This document shows, piece after piece, positions 1-10,935 of a stretch of 64,000 nucleotides of DNA. The position numbers and the translations under genes are program-made. The stretch lies in contig MNCI01025132.1 of assembly GCA_015680685.1 (NCBI GenBank), positions 212,853 through 276,852 of the forward strand. The letters are read 5' to 3'. This DNA comes from Gnetum montanum. Its lineage: Eukaryota; Streptophyta; Gnetopsida; Gnetales; Gnetaceae. Positions within the stretch are counted from its first letter, which is position 1. Each line of letters opens with the position of its first letter. Below the pieces are notes generated by a model. The model worked only from the letters and a program-made list of their open reading frames with translations, had not been told where the DNA came from and made no database searches.

Positions 1-975
1 ACCACAGAGGTTCATCGCCTACGTAATGTTGGTGTAGAAAATGAACACATGAAAAATTTTATCCACCAATAGCAGGAAGAGCTAGCCAATTGCTGACGTA
101 AGAAGGTTGGCAACTGAGAACCGAAATCTGTCCATGGAGGAGGTTCAGGCCTTGCAACAAAAATTGCTATTGAAATTGCTGCTTGGAAAAACGAAGCCCT
201 AAAATTTGAAAGAATCAAGAATCATTACAGGAACCAAATGGGGTTGCAAAAGGAAGTCAACGAAAAGTAGATTCAACTTGCAAAAGCTAAAATGAACCAA
301 GCACTCTAGCAGCTCCGACAAGGAGGCGATGTATGGCAACCTATCTTCGATGGGTTGAATGCCTATAATCAAGCTAAAATCCACCTCAAGGAGTTGCAGA
401 TTGAAGAAATGACAAAATATATGGAGCTTGCTAACCTTCGTTATGCAAACCTGGCCTTGCTCAGAGCTAGGAGACCATGGTCCAAATTGGAGAAACAAGT
501 GGCAGCCTTGTATTCCTTATATGAGGGTGAGTTCCAAGCGCACAAAGCAATGAAGTAGAAATTGGAAACAACCAACGCGGAACTCAAGGTCCTCCGCACG
601 AGCTTTAAAGGACAATGTGCGGTCGCGGAGAACTTGCCCCAGTGGATGAATGACTACCAGTAGTTGCAAGCATCAATCCAAGTGTTTGACATCGAATGAA
701 AGCAGTTCGCTGCCTGGTTTGTTAACCTGAAAGAACTCCTTCCTGCGTTGCCATGCCCTTGGGAAGTTCCATCTCTAGCACACATTGGTGAAGCTGTTTG
801 GACAGTGAACGATCCCAGAAGCAAAGAGGAAAAAATGAGGGCTCTCCTGGAGGCTTTCCAGTTGCCTCCAGAAGTCGCAACTGCTGCGGGGCAGCCACCG
901 TTCGTGCCAGCATTACCGCATGGGCTAGAGGCTGGTGAAGGTCCATCAAAACTACCACCCCTAGGGATGGTGTGA
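1..975 (+). pseudogene. C-terminal part of the extra coiled-coil ORF of LTR-1 (decayed)
   Basis: Frame 1 reads almost throughout from about 165 to a natural TGA at 973-975. It is rich in Lys, Glu, Gln and Leu and looks like a long coiled coil. It matches the extra ORF of LTR-3: both share the blocks ENLRYANLA/ANLRYANLA, FAAWYVK/FAAWFVN and PWEV. Around 90-165 the homologous reading moves to another frame (ATENRNLSMEEVQA), so at least one indel is present. In-frame TAG and TGA codons (for example at about 268 and 307) replace probable Gln or Arg codons. It lies in the env-like position, 220 bp before the 3' LTR. Function is unknown; it is not a cellular gene that I recognise. Confidence 0.7.
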
Positions 976-1198
976 TCTTCTCCAACCATTTTTGCATCCT
1001 TCTTCACAACAGAGATTCCAGGACTGGCAGGGTGTTCAACTTTGTCTCTAAACACCACCATTTTTGTAACTTGTTCTTCTCTGTAACTCGGGCACTTGGT
1101 AAAATTGATGTTGTGTCATGTGTGTTATAAATAAAAGTCCATACCTTCCAAATTATAAGAGAAACTTGAAGACGAGTTTTTACTCAATTGTGGGGGTA

Positions 1199-2130
1199 TG
1201 ATGAAGTGTTAGTTGGTCGAAGCATCTACTAGGCCGCATATACGGGACCCTGTATATGCGGCTTTGTCGATGCGGCCCCGTATACGCGGTCCCGTCAACG
1301 TAGCCCCATCAACGCATCCTTCCATGCATCAACGTGGTCCCTTTTACATGGCACCTTTTTCGGCCTATAAATAAGAGGGCCTTTCGCCTCATTGAGGCAT
1401 CTTTTTGTCAGTTGTAGCGAAGCTCTTGCAGTTTGTTCCCGCAGGAGATATAATATTTTACAAGTACCCACAGTAGGTGTAAGAAAAGTGACCGGCTCTT
1501 TATTCGAGTGTTGATGTATCTGAGCCCATTGGCGTGACAACAATAAAGACGAACTCTTCAAGCATTCATTGCAGCATTTAGACTTAGCCATTTTATGTAT
1601 TCAATAGTTTAACATGTTTATGCTTTGATAATTACTTAAGTTTCCGTTATTATTATCTTAATCACTATCCCTCATTCGTAGTTCGTAAAGCCCATAAGTA
1701 TGACCATCTCGAACGTAAATCCAACACTTGCTAAACCCAGTGATGCTTAACGTCTGGTAAACCAGAAGTGTTTAGGAGATGCTCAGAATGTGCTCAGAAG
1801 ATGGGATCGGATAATTATGCTAGGAATAGTTAGAATACAAGTTGGGATAATTATAGATTGGACAATAGTTTATTCCTTACTTTTCATACCTTAATTAGCC
1901 GCTAAAAGATAAGTAAAAAGCTATAAAAATCAGTTGCCTTAATCTTACTTAACCATTACCATTAGAACATCACAAGTAAGATTGGGAGCACAACGACCGT
2001 TCTAACCCAAGGTTCTACTGGTTTGGGTCTAGTGTATGTTGAGTGCTTACAGTCTACGGAATTCAACCGAGTCACGTGTAAACGCCCGTGATTCGTATGG
2101 TTGGGCGTAGGGGTACCTAGCCGCTCATCA
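1199..2130 (+). repeat. 3' LTR of LTR-1
   Basis: A 932-bp LTR bounded by TGATGAAG and CTCATCA. Its U3 has GC-rich palindrome-like words such as CCGCATATACGGG in the place where the other LTRs carry GATATC palindromes. A TATA box (CTATAAATA) lies at about 1364-1373. The R region contains AATAAAGACGA at about 1542, a likely poly(A) signal. U5 ends in the family-wide GTAGGGGTACCT block. Confidence 0.85.
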
Positions 2131-2141
2131 CTACTTAAAGT

Positions 2142-2241
2142 CATGACCAAGAATATGTATTTCCTACTGGGAGTTACCATCAAGAACATGTATTGCCTAC
2201 TTGGTGCTATCATCAAGAACATATGTTCTCTACATGGAGTC
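2142..2241 (+). repeat. Three-unit 33-bp minisatellite
   Basis: Three adjacent imperfect 33-bp units share the core AAGAACATRTRTTNCCTAC. They lie in the 160-bp gap between LTR-1 and LTR-2. Because 33 is divisible by three, one frame reads as an 11-residue peptide repeat (IKNMYCLLGAI-like), but no gene context supports translation. Confidence 0.6.
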
Positions 2242-2291
2242 ACTTCATTACACACTATCTCTCCATACATACTCATGCACTATATATATAT

Positions 2292-3134
2292 TGATGAATG
2301 GCGAGGTACCCCTACACTCAACCATATGAATATGAGCATTTCATGCACGATCCAGTCGAACTCCAAGGACTAAGTGCTTACACGTCTTAATGGAACACTC
2401 AGGGTTAATTAATCGTTGTCTTCCCAAACTTACTTGTATTGCAACAGTTGTATGGTTAAGTAAGCTTGAGGTATATGATTTTTATAGCTTTTACCTTTTT
2501 TATGTCTTCTTCTAATAAGGGAAAGGGAGAGAGAACTAAATGACTAATTTGTCTTAACTATTCGCTAACTAGTTTCTAAATGTTCTTAACACTAGTATCT
2601 GTTCCCACTTGCCGTACGCATTTTGAACTAGTGCAATGCTACTGGGCTTACCAAACGCTAATTGTTACTGGGTTACCAAGCGCTACACGCATGCTCGAAG
2701 CGATCATACTGAGTGTACTTAACTAAGAGAGTCGAAGGTTGAGAGAGATATCAATTAACTAGGAAAACATTAAACATTCAACCATAATTAATTACTAATT
2801 AGCTTAATCTGTATGCTACAAGGTTTATGATGAAGTTCATCTTTATTGCCGTACACAAATGTGTGCTCAGGTACAAATTGCTCGAATAAAGATCCGTTCA
2901 CTCTATGACTCCTATTGCGGGCACACAGAAATTATTCTAACTCTAGAATGACTAAACTGCAAGAATCTGGCCAACGGTCCAAGTCTTACTACTCTGGAAC
3001 AAAGGGCGCTACCTCTTATTTATAAAAGATCAGGCAGGACACGATATCGCGTACGCGATATTGCGTGGCGGATGCAATATCGCGTATGCAATATTGCATA
3101 TGCGATATCCCATACACGATATCGTGGCTCATCA
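2292..3134 (-). repeat. 3' LTR of LTR-2
   Basis: An 843-bp LTR. On the minus strand it starts TGATGAGCCACG at 3134, directly after the polypurine tract (CATGGGGGTA), and ends at 2292. U3 (about 3035-3130) is an array of GATATC/GCGATATTGC palindromes, longer than in its 5' partner. TATAAATA lies at about 3014-3025. AATAAAGA in R is the probable poly(A) signal. U5 carries two direct copies of a TTGGTAACCCAGTA-like word near 2640-2690. Confidence 0.88.
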
Positions 3135-3146
3135 TACCCCCATGAC

Positions 3147-5074
3147 TGAATGAAAACTCGTCCTCGAGTTTCTTAGAAAATATTGGGAAGGTATGGGATT
3201 ATTGACTTGAATGACAACTAATGGTGAATGGGGTGACATGTGAACGGATCAACATTACAATACATGGCAACATTAGTGTTCCTGATCACAAGAGTGAACA
3301 TTATACACATTTGACATCTAGCCTTAATTGGCAACTAAGAGAGAAGAGAGAGAGAAAAAAAAGAGAAGACATGTTGCTGCCGATGCCAAGATTGCACCTT
3401 CCATTGTCCATCCATGAGTGTGCCATCAATCTTGTTCCTTACACAACTGTTCCAGCACCAATCCATCTTGAGTGTTTCCTCCAGGTCCAGTCCATTACTG
3501 TATGATTGCCATCTGCACACACAACACAGTCACATATGACCAAGGATAAGTAAATCACAATACAGTTGATACCTTGCTTCGGTGTAAGGTCCATTGGCTG
3601 AGTTGTGATATGGCTGAGATGGATTATAGAGATATAACATTGGTGACTACCCAAGGTGTAGGGGTTAGGAAAAATTGAAAAAATTGGACCATGACCCCCA
3701 TGACTAAGAGCGATCCTCCGATAGCGATAGAATGGAAAAAGATAAGGAATAAGAAAGATGGAGAAAAAAAACAACGGCAACGCCTATACAATGGATGTCA
3801 GAGGTGGGAATGAACAAAATAAATGTTGATTGCAGAAATGTTTTAGGGAAAGAAGTTAACTGATGCACCAAATAGGAATGCCAGTGGGTCCTCCCCAAAG
3901 CAGGTGCATGCCCTTTATGCCCTGACAAACCCACATTCAAAGAGTGTGTAGGCTCTGGAAATGTCATTCGGGAGTAAGAGTTAAAGACTTGACCCTAAGA
4001 ATTTAGTAAAGAGAAAACAATGCATCAACCAAAATATATACTACTGATATAATCGACAATAAGGTGAAAGATGGGGAAAGAATGATGGGAAGAAGAAAAT
4101 GAAATGGAGTCCCAAGAGCAAGGTGGTGTATAGTCTCTTGTGTATTTATGGTTAAGGTGACTGAGTAGATCTCATTCCAAATCCAGCCTCAAACAATCCA
4201 CATCTAGTGACTTCGCATTAATACACTTGGCCAATCTATCTACTTGAAGAAAAAAGAATGCTTCTACCAAAGAGCCACCACCATTCTGAGGAAACAAGAA
4301 AGAGAAAAGTAGTAAGTGAGAAAGGGCCTTAGTTATAGGGAACATGTTTGTTTAGTTCCATAACTATTGCTTGTAGCCCAGATGATTATTTTGTCTAAGG
4401 GGTGTGCTTTGAATTTTCACTTTTTTTTTTTTTTTTTGTGTAAGAACCACACCATGCAAAGACTTATTTTTATTAGCTCAGCTTCCCGATAATGGAGCAA
4501 TGTTAGAATGGTAAGGAAAACTCAAGAAGAAAACATCCAAGCACCCAAGAGAATGGCCAACACAAATGCATCAAATCCCTTTAAAGTCACACCCTTTTCA
4601 GTCCTTGAGTCCTTCCTCAGTTTGAGAAATGCCTAGTCACCAATTCGTTAATAGTTTTATGATTAAGAAAGGGACCGTACAATTTCAAGCCAAGGGAGAC
4701 CATAGAAATTCATAAATGCATGGATGATGTAGACTCATTGCCTATTATATCAAAAGAACCATACCTTAGTATCAACATTATAACTCAAAGGTAAAAACCA
4801 AACATTAGCAATCAATATAATACAATTCATACCACCATCAAGAGCACTTATTAGGTGATGAAGCTAACAAAACAAACAAAGACAAAAACAAGAACAAACA
4901 AAACAAAACAAAAATAAAAATAAAAACAAACCAAACAAAACAAAAAATCACACAAAGAAATGAAATAGTATAAACAATGTTGCAAAACAAAAACAAGAAA
5001 AGTTAAAAAAATTTGTAAAAAAAAAACTTAAAAAGGAACTGAGGGTCTCAATTAGTTAGCAGAGGTGGCCATCT
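3147..5074 (-). other. 3' noncoding region of LTR-2
   Basis: About 1.9 kb between the integrase remnant and the 3' LTR, without a convincing ORF. It is homologous across most of its length to 25878-27728 of LTR-4. It contains the conserved ~72-bp block at 3883-3955, an internal copy of the polypurine-like motif CCCCCATGACT at 3695-3706, and an A-rich stretch at about 4860-5030 (pyrimidine-rich in element sense). Confidence 0.7.
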
Positions 5075-5430
5075 CCCCCATGACTAAGTTGGAAGGAGGA
5101 GATCCGAAATAGTGAGCATGGTCGTCCCCTCTCAAAGGTATTATGTGCATTGATCATTCTAAATTCATGGAAAGGTTTGGTCTATTGCATATTAACTAAC
5201 AATCTCTTATTAAGGCTCTTGTCTGATTTTTTTAGGAATTTCCAACTTCCCCCAGTTGATGTTTTCCAGGTTAAGGTTTGGAAGTTGGTGATGAACTTGC
5301 TCTAGTGAATCTATGCTTTCGATGTAGGCACAAGTTATTCCCTCAGTTAGTTCCATGCACATTAGTGAGTTGCTCTCTTGATCAACTATCAGCCATTGGG
5401 TGTCTTCTTGTTGTGTAGCTACTACTTACA
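5075..5430 (-). pseudogene. Internal-deletion scar joining the region downstream of protease to the integrase C-terminus in LTR-2
   Basis: In element sense this reads past the protease into the equivalent of LTR-4's linker before RT (KLEIP). It then jumps at about 5210-5230 to sequence matching the extreme C-terminus of LTR-4's integrase reading (RLLVNVQ, TKPF). RT, RNase H and integrase core are absent. The reading ends at the conserved SHGGDGHLC tail that overlaps the CATGGGGGAGATGG motif (5075-5085). The breakpoint differs from LTR-4, so the two deletions are independent. Confidence 0.7.
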
Positions 5431-6000
5431 GGCACTTTTGTAGGTTCAGGTCTTGTGCACACCGGTTGCATGCAGGCAATGCTAAACTTTGCACAACCCA
5501 TGATTTCTGCATGCAATCGCACCCTGTATCACTGTATGTGATGCATGGAACCTTCTTCTTCTCAATCTTTCCAAAAGTGTTCTCCTTAGATATTTCCAGG
5601 GAAAGATCGCGGATTCCTAGGCGTGCATCTATAGTACTTAGCCATGCCCTTCCCATTATTATTAGGAATTCCCCTTTATTGTTATTCACTTGTATCACTA
5701 GGAAATCAACTGGGTACGACCACCCACACACAGTGGTAACGATGTCCTCCACCAGTCCCAAGGGAACAATGATGGACTGGTCGGCCAGCTTTAGGCAAAT
5801 ATTGCTCTTCCTTAATGGAGGCAGGTTCCAAGATTTGTACATTTCTTGTGATATTAAGTTAACTCTAGAACCTGAGTCTAGAAGAGCTTTGCATGGCTCA
5901 TTCCTAGTGATTTGGAGATAGATTAGAGGGCTTCCAAGATCAGAGAATTTCTTGGGAAGGTGGCCAACCTTAACCCAGTCAGTAACGGCATGTGTTAAAC
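5426..6000 (-). pseudogene. Retropepsin (aspartic protease) of LTR-2
   Basis: Minus-strand reading matches the LTR-4 protease closely. The active-site loop is LLDSGSRVNLI (near 5860), followed by MYKSWNLPPLRKSN, ADQSIIVPLG and the IIMGRAWLSTID flap/C-terminal block. The D-S-G triad residues are retained. Downstream, CNRCAQDLNLQKCL is shared with LTR-4. It is a decayed copy inside an element that cannot move by itself. Confidence 0.8.
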
Positions 6001-7156
6001 ATAATTGTATTCGTTGAGCTCAGTGTTTGATTTGAAGGGAGCTTTGAAGCCTTATTTAATGGAGAGGCATTCAGAGGTTCAACCGCTTGTGGTTGTGAGG
6101 GCTTGGTTGGACTACTGGTTCTAAAGAAAGGTCTTTTCTTCATACGGTTGTCAGAACCAACAGCGAGTTGAGGACTCACAAGCCTCGTGATATCGTGTTG
6201 CTATAGTTGGGTAGGGAGTTCCCCTTGCATTGCTAGAGCGGGTGGTAATGGAGCTATTGGTGTGAGAGTTGGGGATGGATATGAAGGATGGTATGTTTGT
6301 GGGTTATCTTCCCTAGGAGAAGGAGTTCTATAATACTCATGAGCTTGGTGGTGATGTTGTGGTGTAACATGACTAACAGAGTCAAGTGGAGAGATTGGAT
6401 GCTGCACGTAGTAGCCATATGGGTCCGGTTGCCGGTAGGGGTATTGTTGCCTTGGTAGTGGCATCCCCCATGACTGTGGGTATTTCCACTGTTGATGTGG
6501 CTCAACAGGTTGTGGTGGAGTTCCACTTGGATAATATGTTGAAGGTTGGTGGAACTGCCTTGGGTTACCTTTGGGATAAGGTAACCGTCAGGGTGCTTGC
6601 CATTTATTAAGTCATGGGTTGAGTGCATACACTCCAGACTCTTATAGATGTGAGATCACTGGGTAACATCCCTCAGGATGGTTGTATTAGCATATCTCGC
6701 ATCCACCATCATTGTCCATGTCTAAATCCACAACCTCTTCTGTGATGGCCATTTTTCCCTTACCCTTGTTACGTGCATTGTCCAGTTCTCTCTTTTTTTT
6801 TTGTCACGGTTACTACCTCGCTTCCTAGACTCCTCTACAATTTTAAGAATAGTTTCAAACCTACTGTCTAGGGAGTTCCACATTTGGTCTACCTTTTCTG
6901 ATACTTCTATTGTTAACTTTTGGAGTGGCAAAGTTTTTCCATTCACCATCTCTTTGAGTGGTGACTCTTCTTCCTCCTCACAAAATCTCACTCCCCTTTC
7001 TCAGAGGGAAGGATCTCAGTTGTATTCTTTTGCACTCTCTCTCTTTCGTAGCTCACCTTCTTCTTTGGCTACTTGCTCTAGCAATCTATGAATTTGATGA
7101 GACCTAAGCTCTAATAATCTTCCTTGGGTATACATCCCAAGGGTTCTTCTTGTTTC
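6000..7156 (-). pseudogene. gag 3' half of LTR-2 (decayed)
   Basis: After the LTR-3 insertion, gag continues as RHETRRTLGMYTQGR, then LLEQVAKEEGEL, KTLPLQKLTIEV and KIVEESRKRG. A zinc-knuckle remnant CEIC*YNHPEGCYP lies at about 6655-6690. A Pro/Gln/Tyr-rich linker follows (about 6200-6470). Each block has a counterpart in LTR-4 at 22970-24060. Several in-frame stops and a probable frameshift near 6640 mark it as dead. Confidence 0.75.
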
Positions 7157-7161
7157 ATGCC
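7157..7161. repeat. Left target-site duplication of LTR-3 (ATGCC)
   Basis: ATGCC immediately precedes TGATGAG of LTR-3 and recurs exactly at 15832-15836 after its other end. Five base pairs is the normal Ty3/gypsy duplication length. Confidence 0.9.
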
Positions 7162-7982
7162 TGATGAGTGGCGAGGTACCCCTACACTCAACCATACGAA
7201 TACGAGTGTTTTCACACGCGATCCAGTCGAACTTTGTAGACAGACTAGTTATGGCACCTAGACAGTTATCCTTAGGTCGCAATTCACTGTCTTTCCACCT
7301 AGACTAGTATTATATTTGTCACATATGGTTTAGTCTAGAGTGAGGTGTATGATGGGTTTCCTAATCTAATGCTACTCCTGAAGGCAATGGAAAGTAATAT
7401 TATCTAAGCTAGGAGGAAAAGGGTAAAAGAATCTAATCTAGCCTAAGTGCAATGAGCATTTGTTCCTTGATTATCCATACACATCTTGGACTTCGTGCAC
7501 GACTACCACTGGGATTACCAAGCGTAGATCCTAGGTACGCTACTGGGTTACCAAGTAGTCACACTTAAATGCTCGTAATCAAGTCGTACTCATTCTACGT
7601 TTTAACATGAGTTTAAGGGTGAGAAAGACTAATTAGGAAAGCAGTAAATAATAATTAAATAAATAAATAAACAAACAAAGTGAATGCTACACTGATGAAG
7701 TAATCTCAATCTTTATTGTCAGTCATGTGCGTGTCCAAGTATGTCACACTCGAATAAAGGATGTCGTACAATTACATTCACCACATTGCGGGCAGACACT
7801 GGAAAATATTCTAACTCTGGAGGAATCAAACTGCCAAAGTCTAGCTACAATCTAAACTAAGTTGTGAAACAAGGGAGAACCACCTCTTATTTATAGACAT
7901 GGCAACGGATTGCAATATCGCGTATGCGATATCGCAGGGGAAGACGCGATATCGCGGCCCATGCGAATATCACGTCCCATCA
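7162..7982 (-). repeat. 3' LTR of LTR-3
   Basis: An 821-bp LTR starting (minus strand) TGATGGGACG at 7982, next to a polypurine tract variant with CGTGGGGGTA, and ending at 7162. The U3 palindrome array (about 7907-7977) has more GATATC units than the 5' LTR. TATAAATA lies at about 7866-7874. It is very similar to 15046-15831. Confidence 0.9.
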
Positions 7983-8160
7983 TACCCCCACGACTAAATA
8001 AAAACTCGTCCTCGAGTTATAGTGATTACACAGTGGATAGGTATGCGATTATTAGATGGAAATAGGGGATGATGCCACAGTGTGGGGAGAAAACAAAATA
8101 AAGACACAACACATGGAATATGCTACAACTACAAAAATTCAGAACTCATGTAGTTCCTAG

Positions 8161-10935
8161 TCATCGTGGCTCCTCCATTGGTGCGTTCCCTTTGTCTTGT
8201 GCTCCAGGTTTTGAGGCTTGATGACATTGAAGTATGGCCTAAAGCTTCTCCTCTTTAGTCCAAGGGTCTTGTGCCATCCATGCTAATGTTCCAACGTTTG
8301 ATGGAGTCGACACCTCCCATGGATAGGGTAGTTGTGGAAACATTTGGTTGGCCTTCACGTACCAAGCTGCGAACACCCATCGTTCCTCCTCATAGGCTTT
8401 GGCTTTATCTTTGTCCTCATGAACGTCTGCTAGTTGTTGATCCAAGTCTGTTGTAACATCTTTTTGTCCCTAGTAGCTAGCTTTTACCACCTCGAGTTCA
8501 GAATTTGCAACATCCAGTTTCTCCACCAGCTTCTTGTGCTCTGCAAATTTTGCTTTATATTTAATGTGGGTGGTTGCTACCTGCTGCTCGAGCTGTAACC
8601 TCGGGCGCCCTACTATCAACATGGCAAGATTGGCATATCTTAGATTTTCCAACTCCATGTACTCTCTTAAGTCTTGAATCTGCAGGTCCCGATTTTTTAC
8701 TTCCGCTTGGTGGGCAAAGGCATATGTGTCTAATATGGCTCGCCAATCAGTGTGTTGAGCACTGATAGTGTTGATTTAGGCCTTGGCCATATGGATCTCC
8801 TTTTCAAGGATCTGTTTATACATCCCCACCTAATCCCAGAAGTGCTCCTTCAGCTTCTCATGTCGTTTAGCCTCATTATGCCACGCGCTTATCTCAATTG
8901 CTGACTTTTAATGAATGGCACGTACCTCCTCCATCAAGAGGGTTCGATTTTCTCTAGCTAAATGGCTTACATCTTAGTTGACCTAGATAAATTGTTCTCA
9001 TAATTTATGGAAGTGTTCATTGAGAACATTCTTTTGCTTTTCTACAGTGGTCAATCGAAGGTTATCAATCACAAGCTGTTTGTTTTCTTCATGTAAGGCT
9101 TTGAGTGCCTTAAGATATGCATGAGTTTGCACCTGTGCTGCAGAGGCATCCCAAACAGCCTTCTCCTTTTCATCCACCACCCTTTTATTCTCTGTGATTA
9201 ACTTTGTTAGTTGCTCCGTTCTAAAATTTTCTAGCTGGTCTACAGGAACAAATTGCAGAGGGTCCCGCTGTGCTACTCGTAAGGTCATGAGCTGCTCTTG
9301 TAGTTTTTGCACTTCAGCTTCAGCATGCTCAGCCCTCAGTTTTGTTAAGACCAGCTTTCCCTTTGTGGAAATGAGGTTTGATTGAATTGCTGTTACATCT
9401 TGAGGGATGTCAAACAGGGATGTCATTACTTGCCCTGTTTGAAGCAATCTATCAAACGCATCCTCATGTTTCGTAGGAGTCATTGAGGTTCCAGCCAAAG
9501 TTTGAGCATCTCGTGCTCCTAAGAGATCTGCCAGTGGCACAACAGGTACATTGAAGGATTCTTTGATGTGGTTAGTGACCACTTCTACAGCTCCCGCGGC
9601 ATTCTGGTGTTGCATGACCACCACAGTGGCCCCTTCACCAGTCTCTAACTGCACCTGGAAAGATGCCGCGTTTCCTGAGATCTGTTGTGACCATCTACTT
9701 TTCCCTCCTCCTGTGTGAATGGAGACTTCACCCCTTGTGCGATCCAACGAAACAGTAGGCTTCCTAGCATCATCAATGACATGGAAGAGGTTTGCGTCAT
9801 CACGACTTTCCCAATTGACCATCTCAGTGATGACCCTAAGATGGCTCATCGACGGTCTATAGTCTTGCGGTGGTGGCGACTGATCTTGGCCTATGCTAGG
9901 CCCTGCTTCTTATTGTTGGCTGGGACCCGTGGTTGGAGTTTGACTGGGTCTTGCAATTTAAGTTGCAATTGGCTCAACCATATGTTCTTCTTCTTGTTCG
10001 GGTGCCAACTCTTCGCCAGTCCTTTTTCTAGGAGCTGGCACTTTAAGCAATTCAACATATGAAGCAATCTGGGCCTTTTGGAGGACATCATTGGTGTATC
10101 CCCGAATACCAGCACATCGGCAAAGCTTTCTGATAAGATAGGGGAAAGGCAGCACCATCTTCCCTATCTTTCGTTCTTCAAACTGCCTCAGGATCTCCGT
10201 CAAATATAGATGGGGTAGGTTAGTGTTAACCTTTTCCATCAACACTGCACATCCTCTAGCCGCATACGTCAATATTCTTTTTAGGCCCTTTGTGGGGAAG
10301 AGGTGATATGTTCCAATTTTGAAGTAAACCCTCTCTTCCGTCTTCAATTCACCAAATGCTTTATCTCTGCCATAAGCCTTCTCCAACCAATCCTTTCGTA
10401 CATCGGGGTTTGAACAGGTGGATAACCGAGCAACCTGGGGCCCTGTATTCGGAAGGTTTAACACTTCTAAAATGGCTTGCGTAGAGAAATCAACTGTCAC
10501 ACCAGAAATATTAACAATGGTGCCTTGCTCCCTATTGTGCCAGAATTGGTATGTCTCTCCTAGGTACCAGGCACCACTTTCAGAGAGGGTAGACCATAAT
10601 GGGGATCCTTTGAGGTGATCCCTAATGGCCTCAGGAGCAAGCTCTACAAATAATTCAAAGTTTAATTTCACAATCACAACAGCGAATGTGGACTTCTTGT
10701 GGATGGCCTGAACACAATCTTGGGGCAACGTGAGTTGTTTTCTTGGTTCAAGCACAGCAGCAGCTCCTCCTTCTACCTGCTCGGACTGTCTGGTAGGAGG
10801 TTCGTCTTGATGAATGCTGAATGATTGCTCCTCCTGTTCTGCATGTTGGTCAGCAGGTCTTTGTCTTCCACCTCTCTGGGCTCGTTTTCTTCCACCTTGG
10901 GTAGGACCCTCCTATTGTCCACGTTTCGAGGCCAT
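8161..10935 (-). pseudogene. Extra ORF of LTR-3: conserved N-terminal domain plus long coiled coil (env-like position)
   Basis: One frame stays open to homology from ATG (10935-10933) to TGA (8163-8161): 925 codons, no frameshift, but eleven in-frame stops. The N-terminal ~60 residues are basic and Gln-rich. Residues ~75-265 form a globular region (FELFVELAPEAIRDH, ISGVTVDFSTQAILEVLNLP) whose VDFS-x-x-AI-x-x-LNLP pattern recalls the plant-transposon-protein domain seen in some Athila/Tat-type elements; that link is from memory, not a search. The rest (about 390-900) is mostly heptad-like coiled coil (KLQEQLMTL, ALHEENKQL). It is homologous to 1-975 of LTR-1. Every stop is explained by C-to-T in CAG, CAA or CGA. 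Function is unknown; a Gag-like or structural role is a guess. Confidence 0.75.

Larger units (their letters stand above)
1..2130 (+). mobile_element. LTR-1: 3' end of a Ty3/gypsy-like LTR element (truncated by window edge)
   Basis: This is the right-hand part of a plus-strand LTR retrotransposon. It consists of the end of an extra coiled-coil ORF (1-975), a short spacer, a G-rich polypurine tract ending TGTGGGGGTA at about 1190, and a 3' LTR beginning TGATGAAG (1199) and ending CTCATCA (2130). The LTR shares its layout and U5 end (GTAGGGGTACCT) with the other elements here but is the most diverged. The 5' LTR, gag and any pol lie left of the window. The extra ORF is homologous to the one in LTR-3 at 8161-10935. 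Confidence 0.85.

Noticed and set aside
2292-7161. Reading 2292-7161 and 15832-18131 as two separate elements
   Set aside because: The LTRs match each other, gag continues across the gap, and ATGCC flanks the intervening LTR-3.
8161-10935. Reassigned stop codons (TAA/TAG read as Gln) to explain the interrupted frame
   Set aside because: ASS and MAP1 exons use standard code with no in-frame stops, ASS ends in TAA, and TGA is also involved. Methylation-driven C-to-T decay explains the pattern more simply.
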